Positions 45,815 to 54,443 are shown, counted from the first letter of the stretch. The stretch is DNA of 64,000 nt from Akkermansia sp. (GCA_030536145.1 JAUNQN010000008.1:1-64000); one strand, 5' to 3'. The notes: a model not told the origin generated them from the sequence alone. Translations and numbers: made by a program.

Positions 45815-46972
45815 CTACTTGAGCACGCGGCCTATCTCCCTGTTGGCGGCGGCGATGATGGGCAGGGAGGAGACGGCGATGCAGAGGAGGAGCATGGCGG
45901 CGATGAGCTGGATTTCCGGCATGATTTCCCGGAGCTGCAGGGAGTACTGGCCCATCTTGAAGAACTGGGTGGCGATGGACTCCTGGCAGAGCATGAAGGT
46001 TTGCACGGCGGCGGCAAAGGAGAGGCCGATGAGCAGCAGGTTCTCTGCCAGGAAACTGCCCACCAGCAGCAGGGGGTGTATGCCGAAGCTCTTCATGAGC
46101 GTGTAGATGTATTCGTTCTGGCGGTATTCCATGCCGGCCAGGGCGGTGAGCAGTATGCCTACAATGGAGACGATGCCGATGCAGAAGGCGGCGCGGCACT
46201 GCGTCTGGTTGCCCAGCACCACGTCCATCTCCTTCAGCAGGTGGGCGGCGGAAATCACATGGCCCTGCGCGCCCTCTATGCGGATGAGGTTCTGGAAATA
46301 GGATTCCACGCGCTGCAGGGAGTGCGCGCCCTCCAGGTTGCGCACGCGCAGCAGCATGCGCTGCATGCCGGAGCTGCCGCCGCGGCGGGTGTCTGCTAGG
46401 GCGGCGGCCATATCCGGGGTGATGAGGATGCAGCCCTCCGGCATCATGCGCATGAGCAGGTGGTCCGCCGGCAGGTGGCGCACCATGATGGTGCGGGAAA
46501 AGTCCTCGCCCTGCAGGCGCACGTCCAGCGGGCCGGGGGCGTACGGTGCGGTGGGCTTGCAGGCCAGGCAGGGGCCTGCGGAGGGGGAGAGCAGGTGGAT
46601 GAACTGCGGGGAGCGCTGGAAATCAAAGGTGCAGACGGGCACGCTCTTGCGGCCTATGGTGGCGGAGCCCAGGGTGCGCAGGGAGATGGAGTCCGCGTCC
46701 AGCAGCTCGCTCACCTCCCGCTCCGTGGGCAGGGCCGCCGGGGTGGAGGTGGGGGTGGTGAAGAGCATGACCTGCACCAGGTCTCCGCCCTGGGTGCGTA
46801 TCTTGTCCCGCAGGGCCTTGGCGGTGATTACGTAGCTGCCCAGGAAACAGAGGGCGCACAGGGACAGGAAGAACACCACCAGCACGCGTGCCAGCGGGCT
46901 GGAAATGCGGGTAAGCCACCGGTGCAGGGTGTCCTTAGCCAGGTACAGAATGGTCAAAATCAATGATATCAT
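45815..46972 (-). CDS. ABC transporter permease (FtsX/MacB/DevC-like)
   Basis: 385 residues. One membrane segment near the N-terminus (LVVFFLSLCALCFLGSYVI), a periplasmic domain of about 200 residues, then three membrane segments (FCIGIVSIVGILLTALAGM, LLLVGSFLAENLLLIGLSFA, LIAAMLLLCIAVSSLPIIAA). This one-plus-three layout is typical of FtsX-fold permeases in mechanotransmission or lipoprotein/peptide export systems. The start overlaps the ATPase gene by 38 nt, so the genes are translationally coupled. Together with the ATPase and the upstream adaptor it forms a complete MacAB/DevBCA-type tripartite inner-membrane machine. The substrate is not inferable. A weak CCCGCA/TGCGGG hairpin follows the stop. 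Confidence 0.8.
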   Translation of the reverse strand: MISLILTILYLAKDTLHRWLTRISSPLARVLVVFFLSLCALCFLGSYVITAKALRDKIRTQGGDLVQVMLFTTPTSTPAALPTEREVSELLDADSISLRTLGSATIGRKSVPVCTFDFQRSPQFIHLLSPSAGPCLACKPTAPYAPGPLDVRLQGEDFSRTIMVRHLPADHLLMRMMPEGCILITPDMAAALADTRRGGSSGMQRMLLRVRNLEGAHSLQRVESYFQNLIRIEGAQGHVISAAHLLKEMDVVLGNQTQCRAAFCIGIVSIVGILLTALAGMEYRQNEYIYTLMKSFGIHPLLLVGSFLAENLLLIGLSFAAAVQTFMLCQESIATQFFKMGQYSLQLREIMPEIQLIAAMLLLCIAVSSLPIIAAANREIGRVLK

Positions 46973-47573
46973 CGGCTAGGTCCAGCAGGCGGCTGTCGTG
47001 GGTGCTGATAATGCAGATACGGCGGCTCTCCGCAGTATCCTGCCTCACCAGTTTCTTGATAATGGCGGTGTTGGCGTCGTCCAGGCCGGAGGTGGGCTCG
47101 TCCAGCAGCACGGTGGCGGCGCCTTTCATGAGGGTGCGTGCCAGGGCGGCGCGCTGGGCCTGGCCGCCGGAGAGCTTGTCTGCGCGGCGGTGGCGCAGCT
47201 CCTGCAGGCCCAGGTCGCGGATAAGGGTCTCGCAGCGGGGTTTCCACTCCTTGCCGGGGAGCATGGCCATCTCTGCGGCCAGGCGCAGGTTGCGCTCCAC
47301 GCTCATGAGCGGGAGCAGGTTGATGCCCTGGAACATGTAGGCCACATCCCGCCGGCGGTAGCGGCGGCTGGTGATGCGCAGGCCGGTGGGGGTGGTGATA
47401 CGGCCGGAGTTCACTTTCAGGTAGCCGGCCAGCAGCTTGAGCAGGGTGGTCTTGCCGGAGCCGGAGTAGCCTTTCAGCACGGTGATGCCGGGGCGGAACT
47501 CATGGCAGAAATCCGTGAATACGGGCACCTGGCGCGTGTAGCCGAAGGAGATGTGGTCACAGGTCAGGTTCAT
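46935..47573 (-). CDS. ABC transporter ATP-binding protein (LolD/MacB-type)
   Basis: 212 residues from the ATG at 47573 (MNLTCDHISFGYTRQ); the frame upstream of it is inside the adaptor gene and unlike any ATPase. Walker A is GYSGSGKTT, the Q-loop lies in YMFQGINLLPLMSV, the ABC signature is LSGGQAQRAALARTLM, Walker B is VLLDEPTSGLD, and the H-loop is in STHDSRLL. It is short, as expected for a LolD/FtsE-type cytoplasmic ATPase working with an FtsX-fold permease. It overlaps the adaptor gene by 17 nt and the permease gene by 38 nt. Confidence 0.88.
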   Translation of the reverse strand: MNLTCDHISFGYTRQVPVFTDFCHEFRPGITVLKGYSGSGKTTLLKLLAGYLKVNSGRITTPTGLRITSRRYRRRDVAYMFQGINLLPLMSVERNLRLAAEMAMLPGKEWKPRCETLIRDLGLQELRHRRADKLSGGQAQRAALARTLMKGAATVLLDEPTSGLDDANTAIIKKLVRQDTAESRRICIISTHDSRLLDLADDIIDFDHSVPG

Positions 47574-48621
47574 GGCCGGGGGCGGTGGTTCCTGCTGCCT
47601 CTGCGGACCCGGCGGGGCACAGGATGATGGAGCGCTCTGCAATGAGCAGGATGCTGTAATCCGGGAACAGGCGCGCCACCAGCTGCTCCCAGTTCTCACA
47701 CTCCGCGGCGGCGGGGTCTGCCAGCATGCGGGCCTTGTTCTCTATGCGCACGGCGCCGCCGGTCTCATACTCCAGCACGGCCTTGGCATTGCTGCCCAGC
47801 ATGGTGTACGCCGTGTCATGGTCCTGCTGCTCCAGGCGGAAGAAGTACACCAGCATATCCGCAGAGCCGGAGTGCTCCACGCGGCGGTGGTGGTACGTGC
47901 CCCGCAGCTTGCGCCCGCCCGGCAGGTTCACATACACGCTGAACTGCTCCGGCGGCAGCTGGGTAAGCTCCGTCTGGCTCAGGTTGATGGTGATGTAGAA
48001 GGCGGAATCATCACACACGGTGGCAAAGGGCTGGGAGCCGGAGGGTATGTACTCGAACTCCGCGGCGGGGTCCTCCGGCGGGGTGATGTGGTACTGCAGC
48101 CGCCCCGTGTAGGGCATGCGCACGGTCAGGGCGTCGTGCGTGCGGTTGAACTCCCGGTAGCGGCGCTCCGGCATGTTCTTCAGCTCACGGTGCAGCAGCT
48201 CCAGGCGCTCGTCTATGTCCGCCAGGGCCTCCTTGGAGGGCGGGGCGCCTTCCGTGCCGGCATCCGTGGCGTACTTGCGCTCCTCCGGGGTAAGGGTGTT
48301 CAGGTAGAAATCCACCTTCTTGCGCTGGGCCTCCAGCTTGCGGATTTCATCCTTCTTGGTGATTTTCTCCCGTGAGAGCTGCAGCTCCAGCTCGTCGCGC
48401 TCCTGGGCGGTCTTCTCCTTGTTCACGATGGCGATGACCGTGCCGCGCTCCAGGCGGCCGGAGGCATCTGCCAGGTCTGAAACCAGGCCGCGCTCCACCG
48501 GCACGGTGGATGCCTGCTCCGGCACCACCTTGGCGGGGTAGGTGCCCACTTGGATGATATCCGCCTGCGCCGTGCAGAGCAGCACGGCGGCAGCGCAGCA
48601 GCCGGGGAGAAAACGGTGCAT
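47557..48621 (-). CDS. Periplasmic adaptor (HlyD/MacA-like) of the ABC export system
   Basis: 354 residues. Signal peptide MHRFLPGCCAAAVLLCTAQA. It then shows a short lipoyl/barrel-like strand region (VEPE-like VVPEQASTVPVERG, GRLERGTVIAIVNKE), a helical hairpin of about 100 residues rich in charged heptads (ERDELELQLSREKITKKDE, LEAQRKKVDFYL, ERLELLHRELKNMPER), and a return beta domain (LTVRMPYTGRLQYH, YITINLSQTELTQL). That hairpin-within-barrel order is the membrane-fusion-protein plan. It starts 8 nt after the ybaB stop and overlaps the ATPase start. The mature part is short of the classic MacA length, so a DevB-type role is equally possible. Confidence 0.7.
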   Translation of the reverse strand: MHRFLPGCCAAAVLLCTAQADIIQVGTYPAKVVPEQASTVPVERGLVSDLADASGRLERGTVIAIVNKEKTAQERDELELQLSREKITKKDEIRKLEAQRKKVDFYLNTLTPEERKYATDAGTEGAPPSKEALADIDERLELLHRELKNMPERRYREFNRTHDALTVRMPYTGRLQYHITPPEDPAAEFEYIPSGSQPFATVCDDSAFYITINLSQTELTQLPPEQFSVYVNLPGGRKLRGTYHHRRVEHSGSADMLVYFFRLEQQDHDTAYTMLGSNAKAVLEYETGGAVRIENKARMLADPAAAECENWEQLVARLFPDYSILLIAERSIILCPAGSAEAAGTTAPGHEPDL

Positions 48622-48629
48622 GGCGCAGC

Positions 48630-48932
48630 TTACATGGGAATGCCCAGGCCGCCGGTCACCTTGCGCATCTCGCGCTCGGCCAGCTCCTTGCCGCCCTTCA
48701 GGGCGTCCTGCACGGCCTGCAGCACCAGGCCCTGCAGGAATTCGGCGTCCTCCGGGTCAATCACGGAGGGGTCTATGGTGATGGCGGTGATGTTGCCGTC
48801 GCCCGTGGCGGTGGCCTTGATCTTGCCGCCGGCCACTTCTGCGGTAAATTGCTGCTCAGCCAGGCGTGCCTGGGCATTGGCCATGCTGGCCTGCATGGCC
48901 TGGGCTTGCTTCATGAGTTTCTGCAGGTTCAT
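48630..48932 (-). CDS. ybaB: YbaB/EbfC family nucleoid-associated protein
   Basis: 100 residues. YbaB/EbfC proteins are small DNA-binding dimers usually encoded between dnaX and recR. The N-terminal helix (MNLQKLMKQAQAMQASMANAQA), the AEVAGGKIKATATGDGNITAITIDP strand block with the conserved G-G-x-x-K pattern, and the DAEFLQGLVLQAVQDALK helix all match. The start codon overlaps the dnaX stop by four bases (ATGA type), implying translational coupling. The usual downstream recR is missing and the ABC adaptor follows instead. Confidence 0.9.
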   Translation of the reverse strand: MNLQKLMKQAQAMQASMANAQARLAEQQFTAEVAGGKIKATATGDGNITAITIDPSVIDPEDAEFLQGLVLQAVQDALKGGKELAEREMRKVTGGLGIPM

Positions 48933-50884
48933 ACGGAATCAGGGGTTTTTGCGTTCTGTTTGACAAGGGTGGCGTGGAAGGCATCCAGCGCCAGGGTGAT
49001 AAGGGGGTCGTTGTAGAATTCCTCCTCCGTGGGGCGCAGGGAGGCCGGCGCGGGCACCTTGTTCTCCGCGGCGGGGTCCTTCTTCTCCTTCTTGGGCTGG
49101 GGCGGGGGCTCCGGCAGCGTGGGGGTGGGCGGGGCCTCCGGCGGGGCGGGCGGGGCTATGCTGTCGTCCGTCACCAGGCTCAGGGTCACGGTGCGGCCGC
49201 AGAGCGTGGGCGCTATCTCCTTCACCAGGGCGGATATGTCCTCACTGTACAGCGCATCCCGCGTGTCCGTGTCCTGCGGGTGGATGGCCACGCGCACCAG
49301 GGCGTCGTCATCGCTGATAAAGAGCGTGTGGCCGATTAGGGCCGCCTTCAGGGGGCTGAGCTCACGCAGGCGTTCCAGCAGGCGCTCCCAGAGCTCCGGG
49401 GTCATGGGCTGCGGCGCGGGCAGCTCCGGCTCCATGAAGGGGTCCTCCATCACCGGCTCCATGCACTCCATGGGCGGCTCCATGTCTGCCGCGGGGGGCA
49501 TGTCTGCCGCCGCGGGGGGCGGGGCAGGGGCAAAGGCGGGGGGATTGTCGTCTATGGGCTCCAGCCCCGGCGCGGGTGCCTGCGGCAGCGGTGCGGGGGC
49601 CGGGGCAGGTTCTTCCACGGGTGCGGGCTGCTCCACGGGTGCCGGGGCGGGTGCCTGCACGGGCGCGGGCTGCGCGGCGGGTGCGGGTTCCGCAGCCGTG
49701 CCGGGCATGGGCACGGGGGGCAGCACGGTGGTGGCTATGGGTGTTTCCGGCAGGGGGGCGCCGTTCAGGGCGCGGATAATATCGCTGATGTTGGCCTCTG
49801 CCAGGGAGTGTACGGCCTGGATAAGCCCCATCTCCAGGTGCAGGCGCTTGTTGGTGCTCCAGCGCATGTGCTCCTCTGCGCCGGAGAGCACCTCCATCAG
49901 CCGCACAATCTTGTCGGACGGCGTGCGCTCCAGCAGCTTGGCCAGCGTATCCCGCCACTGCTCCGGCACGGTGAAATTGGCCTCCTGCGGCGCCACTTTC
50001 AGGATAAGCAGCTCACGCACGGCGCCCATGATTTCTGAGAGCAGCTGCCCCATGTCGCGCCCGGCCTCTGAAAGCTCATGGATGAGGTGCAGCAGGCTGG
50101 GCAGCTGGCGGTCCAGGATATAGGCCAGGGCGCGGGCCACGGTCTCCCGGCTGGTCACGCCGAAAATGTCGTTCACGTCCTGCTCGCAGATGCTGTTTCC
50201 GCAGAAGGAGACCAGCTGGTCCAGCATGGACTGTGCATCACGCATGCCGCCGTCTGCCACGCGGGCAATGGCCTGCGCGGCGGCCGGCTCCAGGGTCACC
50301 CCCTCGTTCCCGGCTATGTTCACCAGGTGGTTGGCAATGATTTCCGCCGGGATGGGGCGCAAATCAAACCGCTGGCAGCGGGAGAGGATGGTGGGCAGGA
50401 TCTTGTGCGGCTCCGTGGTGGCAAAGATGAACATCACGTGCGCGGGCGGCTCCTCCAGCGTCTTCAGCAGCGCGTTGAAGGATTCTTTGGTGAGCATGTG
50501 CACCTCGTCTATGTAGATGATGCGGTACTGCCCGCGCGTGGGGGCAAACTGCACGTTGTCCCGCAGGTCGCGGATATTGTCGATACCGCGGTTGGAGGCA
50601 CCGTCAATCTCCAGCACATCCAGGCTGCGGCCCTCCGCAATCTCCCGGCACACGTCCTCCGTGGGGTCGAAATCCACCTTCGGCCCCCCCGGGCAGTTGA
50701 GCGCCTTGGCAAAGATGCGGGCGGTGGAGGTCTTGCCGGTACCGCGCGGGCCCACAAAAAGGTAGGCGTGCGCAAGCCGCTTCTGCTCAATGGCATTGCA
50801 CAGCGTGCGCACCACGTGGTCCTGCCCCAGCACATCCTTGAACGTCTGGGGGCGGTATTTTCTGGCAAAGACCTGATAGCTCAC
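48929..50884 (-). CDS. dnaX: DNA polymerase III subunit gamma/tau
   Basis: 651 residues starting at GTG. Clamp-loader AAA+ ATPase of the replisome. Walker A is VGPRGTGKTSTARIF, Walker B is in YRIIYIDEVHML, sensor-1 is in FATTEPHKI and the arginine finger region is SRCQRFDLRPI. The zinc module normally has four cysteines; here only NC... and ...VCREI remain, the middle two replaced in NCPGGPKVDFDPTEDVCREI. Residues of about 390-500 form a Pro/Ala-rich linker, followed by a tau-like C-terminal domain. A TTGCGG-17-TAGAAT promoter lies six bases before the GTG. It heads an operon with ybaB and the ABC export genes. Confidence 0.93.
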   Translation of the reverse strand: MSYQVFARKYRPQTFKDVLGQDHVVRTLCNAIEQKRLAHAYLFVGPRGTGKTSTARIFAKALNCPGGPKVDFDPTEDVCREIAEGRSLDVLEIDGASNRGIDNIRDLRDNVQFAPTRGQYRIIYIDEVHMLTKESFNALLKTLEEPPAHVMFIFATTEPHKILPTILSRCQRFDLRPIPAEIIANHLVNIAGNEGVTLEPAAAQAIARVADGGMRDAQSMLDQLVSFCGNSICEQDVNDIFGVTSRETVARALAYILDRQLPSLLHLIHELSEAGRDMGQLLSEIMGAVRELLILKVAPQEANFTVPEQWRDTLAKLLERTPSDKIVRLMEVLSGAEEHMRWSTNKRLHLEMGLIQAVHSLAEANISDIIRALNGAPLPETPIATTVLPPVPMPGTAAEPAPAAQPAPVQAPAPAPVEQPAPVEEPAPAPAPLPQAPAPGLEPIDDNPPAFAPAPPPAAADMPPAADMEPPMECMEPVMEDPFMEPELPAPQPMTPELWERLLERLRELSPLKAALIGHTLFISDDDALVRVAIHPQDTDTRDALYSEDISALVKEIAPTLCGRTVTLSLVTDDSIAPPAPPEAPPTPTLPEPPPQPKKEKKDPAAENKVPAPASLRPTEEEFYNDPLITLALDAFHATLVKQNAKTPDSV

Positions 50885-50890
50885 GCGGCT

Positions 50891-50919
50891 ATTCTAGCGC
50901 ATGGCGCGCCGCACCGCAA
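50891..50919 (-). promoter_or_regulatory. dnaX promoter (leaderless type)
   Basis: Minus strand TTGCGG (50919-50914), a 17-nt spacer and TAGAAT (50896-50891), with six bases to the GTG at 50884. Confidence 0.6.
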
Positions 50920-50944
50920 GGCAAAAAGCGGTGTACGGCGTGTT

Positions 50945-51481
50945 TCAGCCCAGCGCGGCGGCAATGGCGGAGAGTATGTCCGCATCGTCCGCCAAGCGCC
51001 CCTTGGCCGTCACGCCGCAGGCCAGGGGCCCCTCCGCCGGGCCGATGATGCGGTGCCCCGGGCGGGCAGCCAGGGTGCGCGCGTTCTCCTGCGTGGCAGG
51101 GTGCTCCCACATGGCATTGTTCATGGCGGGGAAAACAAGCACCGGGCCCCGGTAGGCCAGGTACAGGCTGGTAAGGGCGTTCGGCGCCAGGCCGTGTGCC
51201 ATGCAGGCCATGGTGTTTGCCGTGGCGGGCAGTATGGCCAGCAGGTCCGCCTTCTGCGCCAGCTCTATATGCACCGGCACCCAGTCGCCCGTCTCGTCCC
51301 GGAACGTGGTGGTCACCGGGTTGCGGGAGAGGGTCATCAGCGTGAGCGGCGTCACAAACTCCAGCGCCGCAGGCGTGCACACGCAGTGTACGTTGTGCCC
51401 CTGCTGCACCAGGCGTGAAACGATGCCCGCCGCCTTGAAGGCGGCGATGGACCCGGTGATGCCGATGACTATGTTGGCCAT
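50945..51481 (-). CDS. Phosphopantothenoylcysteine decarboxylase-like flavoprotein (CoaC domain only)
   Basis: 178 residues. It belongs to the HFCD flavoprotein family: NIVIGITGSIAAFKAAGIVS at the FMN site, ILPATANTMACMAHGLAP, the substrate-recognition motif PAMNNAMW, and the C-terminal GPLACGVTAKGRLAD corresponding to the catalytic ACG cysteine of CoaC. In most bacteria CoaC is fused to the CoaB synthetase; here only the decarboxylase half is present and no coaB is nearby. The start at 51481 is chosen by alignment; the longer frame upstream is Pro/Arg-rich. It lies 91 nt downstream of the ridA-like gene on the same strand and is probably co-transcribed. Confidence 0.8.
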   Translation of the reverse strand: MANIVIGITGSIAAFKAAGIVSRLVQQGHNVHCVCTPAALEFVTPLTLMTLSRNPVTTTFRDETGDWVPVHIELAQKADLLAILPATANTMACMAHGLAPNALTSLYLAYRGPVLVFPAMNNAMWEHPATQENARTLAARPGHRIIGPAEGPLACGVTAKGRLADDADILSAIAAALG

Positions 51482-51572
51482 GGGGGGGATGCCGTGCGGG
51501 TGGGGGAAGGGCGCCCCGGGCGCGCCGGCGGGCATGCTGCGCCGCCGGCGGCCGCGGAACGCGGGGATGGGG

Positions 51573-52046
51573 TTAGAGCTTGGCGGGGTCGAACTCCACA
51601 ATCATGTTGATTTCCACCGCCACGCCCAGGGGCAGGCTGGCCACGCTCACGGCAGAGCGGGAGTGCGCCGCACCCGCGCCCAGCAGCTCCACCAGCAGGT
51701 CGGAGGCGCCGTTGATCACCTTCGCCTGGTCCGTGAACTCCGGCGTGCTGTTCACAAAGCCGTTCACCGCCACAATCTTGGTCAGCGCGTCAAAGGAGCC
51801 GCCCAGCTCCTCCTTCACCACCGCCAGGCGGTTCAGGATACTGGCGGCGGCCGCCTTCTGGCCCTCCTCCACCGTCACATCCTTGCCCAGCTTGCCGTAG
51901 TAGGCATCATCCCCGTTGATGGAGATGCCGCCGGAAAGGTGCAGGCAGTTGCCGGTGCGCACGCACTGCACATAAGACCCCACGGGCTTGGGCACGGGAT
52001 TCAGCTTCAGCCCCTTCTTCTCTAAAAGTTCATAATTGAATTCCAT
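51573..52046 (-). CDS. RidA (YjgF/YER057c/UK114) family protein
   Basis: 157 residues, of the longer YjgF-like subgroup. Family members hydrolyse reactive enamine/imine intermediates or act as related deaminases in the cytoplasm. Visible signatures are YVQCVRTGNCLHLSGGI, the VTVEEGQKAAAASILNRL helix, VAVNGFVNSTPEFTDQ, and the C-terminal HSRSAVSVASLPLGVAVEIN, containing the conserved arginine and a Val/Glu strand pattern close to the RidA signature. The start is set by alignment and by a TTGCCC-17-TATAGT promoter six bases upstream of the ATG at 52046. Confidence 0.85.
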   Translation of the reverse strand: MEFNYELLEKKGLKLNPVPKPVGSYVQCVRTGNCLHLSGGISINGDDAYYGKLGKDVTVEEGQKAAAASILNRLAVVKEELGGSFDALTKIVAVNGFVNSTPEFTDQAKVINGASDLLVELLGAGAAHSRSAVSVASLPLGVAVEINMIVEFDPAKL

Positions 52047-52052
52047 GCCCGT

Positions 52053-52081
52053 ACTATACACCGCCCAAGCCCGGCGGGCAA
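52053..52081 (-). promoter_or_regulatory. ridA-like gene promoter (leaderless type)
   Basis: Minus strand TTGCCC (52081-52076), a 17-nt spacer and TATAGT (52058-52053), with six bases to the ATG at 52046. It lies in the 162-bp gap after the Ppx-like gene, which otherwise holds only CCTAAATCCTAATCCC-type sequence. Confidence 0.6.
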
Positions 52082-52208
52082 GCGGAAAATCCGGGCAGGC
52101 AGGGGTGGGGGGGATTCGGCGGGGTGGGTAGTGAGGTGCATGCAGGGGACCATCCCGCCGCAGGCGCGGGAATTTCTCCTAAATCCTAATCCCTTCCAGC
52201 GGGGCGCG

Positions 52209-53789
52209 CTATTCTGCGGGCATGAGGATGATATCATAGCCGAAGATATCCGTGAACATGGCGCCTTTTGAGCGGAGGGCGGAGTTTTCCAGGGCTAGGT
52301 CATGGATGCCTGGTACGCGGAGCTCCAGGCGGCGGCCGTTGAGCACGGCGGTGAAGGCTGTGATGCGGCGGGAGTGGGCGCGCTCCATGGCCTCTGCCAC
52401 GCGGAGGAGTGCGGCGAGTTTCTGGACGCGGAGGCGGTTGGTGAGGTCCAGCTCCGTGTAGCTGTGGTCTGTGGCGGCTGGGGCGGCGTGCCTGTGGTAG
52501 CGCGCCAGCAGGCCGACGATTTCCACATCCAGGCGGGAGAGACCGAAGATTTCCGAGTTCAGGATGATGTACTGGCTGTGGTGGTGGTGGTTCTTTGGGT
52601 TGATGAACCCGCCTATCTCATGCAGGATGGCGGCTACTTTCAGCAGCAGGCGGTCATGCCTGGTAAGGCCGTGGAGGAACTGGAGCTGGTCGAAGAGGTC
52701 CATGGCCAGGCGGAGAATCTGCGCGCTGTGGGTGCGGTCCACGCGGTAGCGGTCTGCCAGCAGGGTGGTGAAGTGTACCACCTCGTCCTCCAGGGCGCTG
52801 GCCTCTTGCTGGGCGGGCATGAGGTTGAGCATGAAGGACTGAGCGGAGGTTTCCTCTGCCGGGCAGAGGATGCGTGCGGGCTCAAAGGCGCGTGCAAAGG
52901 AAAGGTAGGTGACCACGGTGGGCAGCAGTGCCGGCATGGCGGCGAAGTCCTCCTGGTAGCGCTCCATGCGCTGGCTGGCGGGTGTGGCGGCAATCTCGTC
53001 CGCCAGGCGTGCCAGGCTCTCCTCCGTAACCTGCTCCCGGGCAAGGAGGGGGGATTGGACCTGGTGGAAATCCGGGCCGATGAGCACGAGGGCGTCGGGG
53101 GCGTCTTGCAGGGTGGGCTCGATGTCGTACAGCACCTGCTCCATGACGCCGCGGATGTGCTCACGGATGCGGGAGCATTCGTTGTCTGCCCCGCTGTCTT
53201 GGCGAGCGATGGCCACGCCGGTGCGGTGGGCGCCCATGCGGTAGCTGGCGTAGTAGGTGATACGCCCTTTGTCGAACAGGAGCAGGCGGGTGTTTCCCGG
53301 GCCCACGTGCAGCACCATGACGCGCTGGCGCTGCAGCTCCGTGTGGCGTGCCAGTACATCCTGCATGCCCAGGTAGAGCAGGCGGGTCATCTCGCCGTCG
53401 TCCATCACCTCCAGCGCCAGCCCGCAGCTTATCTGCAGGCGGTTGACCAGGGTGTCCATGTTGTGGACGTCGAGCAGGATATTGGTGGCCAGCAGGCGCA
53501 CCTGCACGCGGCCGGCGCGGCGGTACTCCTCCAGCAGCCCGGTGTATCCCTGGGCTATCTGCACGCAGCGGTCCATGGTCTCCCTCGTGACCATGCCGCC
53601 GTGGAACACGTCCTGCGCCAGGTTGATGGGCTGGCTGAGCAGGTCCACCACCTTCTGGCCGTCTCCGTGGCGCTCCGCCACCATCATGGAGACGGAGCAG
53701 GCACCCAGGAAGATGACGGCGCGTATGCGCGGCTCCTCCTGAGCGGGGGTGCTGCGCCTGCGGCGGGTGTCTGTCCTCTTGCCGGGCAT
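52209..53789 (-). CDS. Ppx/GppA-type phosphatase-like protein
   Basis: 526 residues. An exopolyphosphatase/guanosine-pentaphosphatase fold is suggested by the N-terminal actin-like domain (IRAVIFLGACSVSMMVAERH, VRLLATNILLDVHN, VLHVGPGNTRLLLFDKGRI) and a C-terminal HD-like helical domain (LLLKVAAILHEIGGFINPKN with a HHHHSQYIILNSE stretch, LDVEIVGLLARYHRH). The usual N-terminal D-x-G-S-N-S phosphate loop is altered to FLGACSVS, so activity may differ. It begins 21 nt after ssb on the same strand with no terminator between, so the two look co-transcribed. The first 20 residues are Arg-rich. Confidence 0.75.
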   Translation of the reverse strand: MPGKRTDTRRRRSTPAQEEPRIRAVIFLGACSVSMMVAERHGDGQKVVDLLSQPINLAQDVFHGGMVTRETMDRCVQIAQGYTGLLEEYRRAGRVQVRLLATNILLDVHNMDTLVNRLQISCGLALEVMDDGEMTRLLYLGMQDVLARHTELQRQRVMVLHVGPGNTRLLLFDKGRITYYASYRMGAHRTGVAIARQDSGADNECSRIREHIRGVMEQVLYDIEPTLQDAPDALVLIGPDFHQVQSPLLAREQVTEESLARLADEIAATPASQRMERYQEDFAAMPALLPTVVTYLSFARAFEPARILCPAEETSAQSFMLNLMPAQQEASALEDEVVHFTTLLADRYRVDRTHSAQILRLAMDLFDQLQFLHGLTRHDRLLLKVAAILHEIGGFINPKNHHHHSQYIILNSEIFGLSRLDVEIVGLLARYHRHAAPAATDHSYTELDLTNRLRVQKLAALLRVAEAMERAHSRRITAFTAVLNGRRLELRVPGIHDLALENSALRSKGAMFTDIFGYDIILMPAE

Positions 53790-53810
53790 GGCGGGGTGGC
53801 GTTGCCGGGT

Positions 53811-54443
53811 TTAGAACGGGATGTCGTCGTCGGCCTCGGAGGGCATGGGGGCAGGGGGCATGGGAGCGGGCTGCTGGGGCTGGGTGCGCGGGGCGGGCTG
53901 CTGGTAGCCGCCCTGGGGTGCCTGCTGGTAGCCGCCGCCGTTGCCGTAGTTTCCTCCGCCGTTGTTGCCGCCGTGGTTTCCGTATCCGCCGCCATAGCCG
54001 CCGTTGTTGTTTCCGTATCCGCCGCCGTTGTTGCCGTATCCGTTGCCGCGCTGCTGGTAGCCGCCGCCGTTGCCGTAGTTTCCGCCGCCGCCCTGGCCGC
54101 CGCCGTCGCGGCCGCCGAGCAGCTGCAGGTTCTCCGCCACGATGGAGAGCTTGCTGCGGCGCTGGCCGGTCTGCTTGTCCTCCCACGTTTCCTGGCGCAG
54201 GCGGCCCTCGATGAACACGGGGCGGCCCTTGGCCAGGTACTGCGCGGCAATCTCACCGGTCCGGCCCCAGCAGGTTACGTCCAGGAAGGTGGTTTCCTCG
54301 CGCCGCTCGCCGTCGTTCTGGCCGGAGAACTGGCGGTTTACCGCCAGGCGCAGCTCTGTGAGGGAGTTGCCGCTGGGCAGGGTGCGTACTTCCGGGTCGG
54401 CTGTCAGGTTGCCGATGATCATGACCTTGTTGAGATTTGCCAT
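53811..54443 (-). CDS. ssb: Single-stranded DNA-binding protein
   Basis: 210 residues from the ATG at 54443. The OB fold spans about residues 1-110 (MANLNKVMIIGNLTADPEVR, LTELRLAVNRQFSG, TFLDVTCWGRTGEIAAQYLAKGRP, VFIEGRLRQETWED). It is followed by a Gly/Asn/Tyr-rich disordered linker of about 65 residues made of GGGYGNN-like repeats, a Pro/Gln stretch, and the acidic tip EADDDIPF that recruits partner proteins. SSB coats single-stranded DNA in replication and repair. The earlier in-frame methionines lie in a G/C-rich upstream region unlike SSB. The linker is longer than in E. coli SSB. Confidence 0.95.
   Translation of the reverse strand: MANLNKVMIIGNLTADPEVRTLPSGNSLTELRLAVNRQFSGQNDGERREETTFLDVTCWGRTGEIAAQYLAKGRPVFIEGRLRQETWEDKQTGQRRSKLSIVAENLQLLGGRDGGGQGGGGNYGNGGGYQQRGNGYGNNGGGYGNNNGGYGGGYGNHGGNNGGGNYGNGGGYQQAPQGGYQQPAPRTQPQQPAPMPPAPMPSEADDDIPF

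Noticed and set aside
50690-50696. Seven-C run in dnaX as a frameshift site for gamma/tau production
   Set aside because: The E. coli gamma/tau site needs an A-rich slippery heptamer and hairpin; a C run early in the AAA+ core does not fit.
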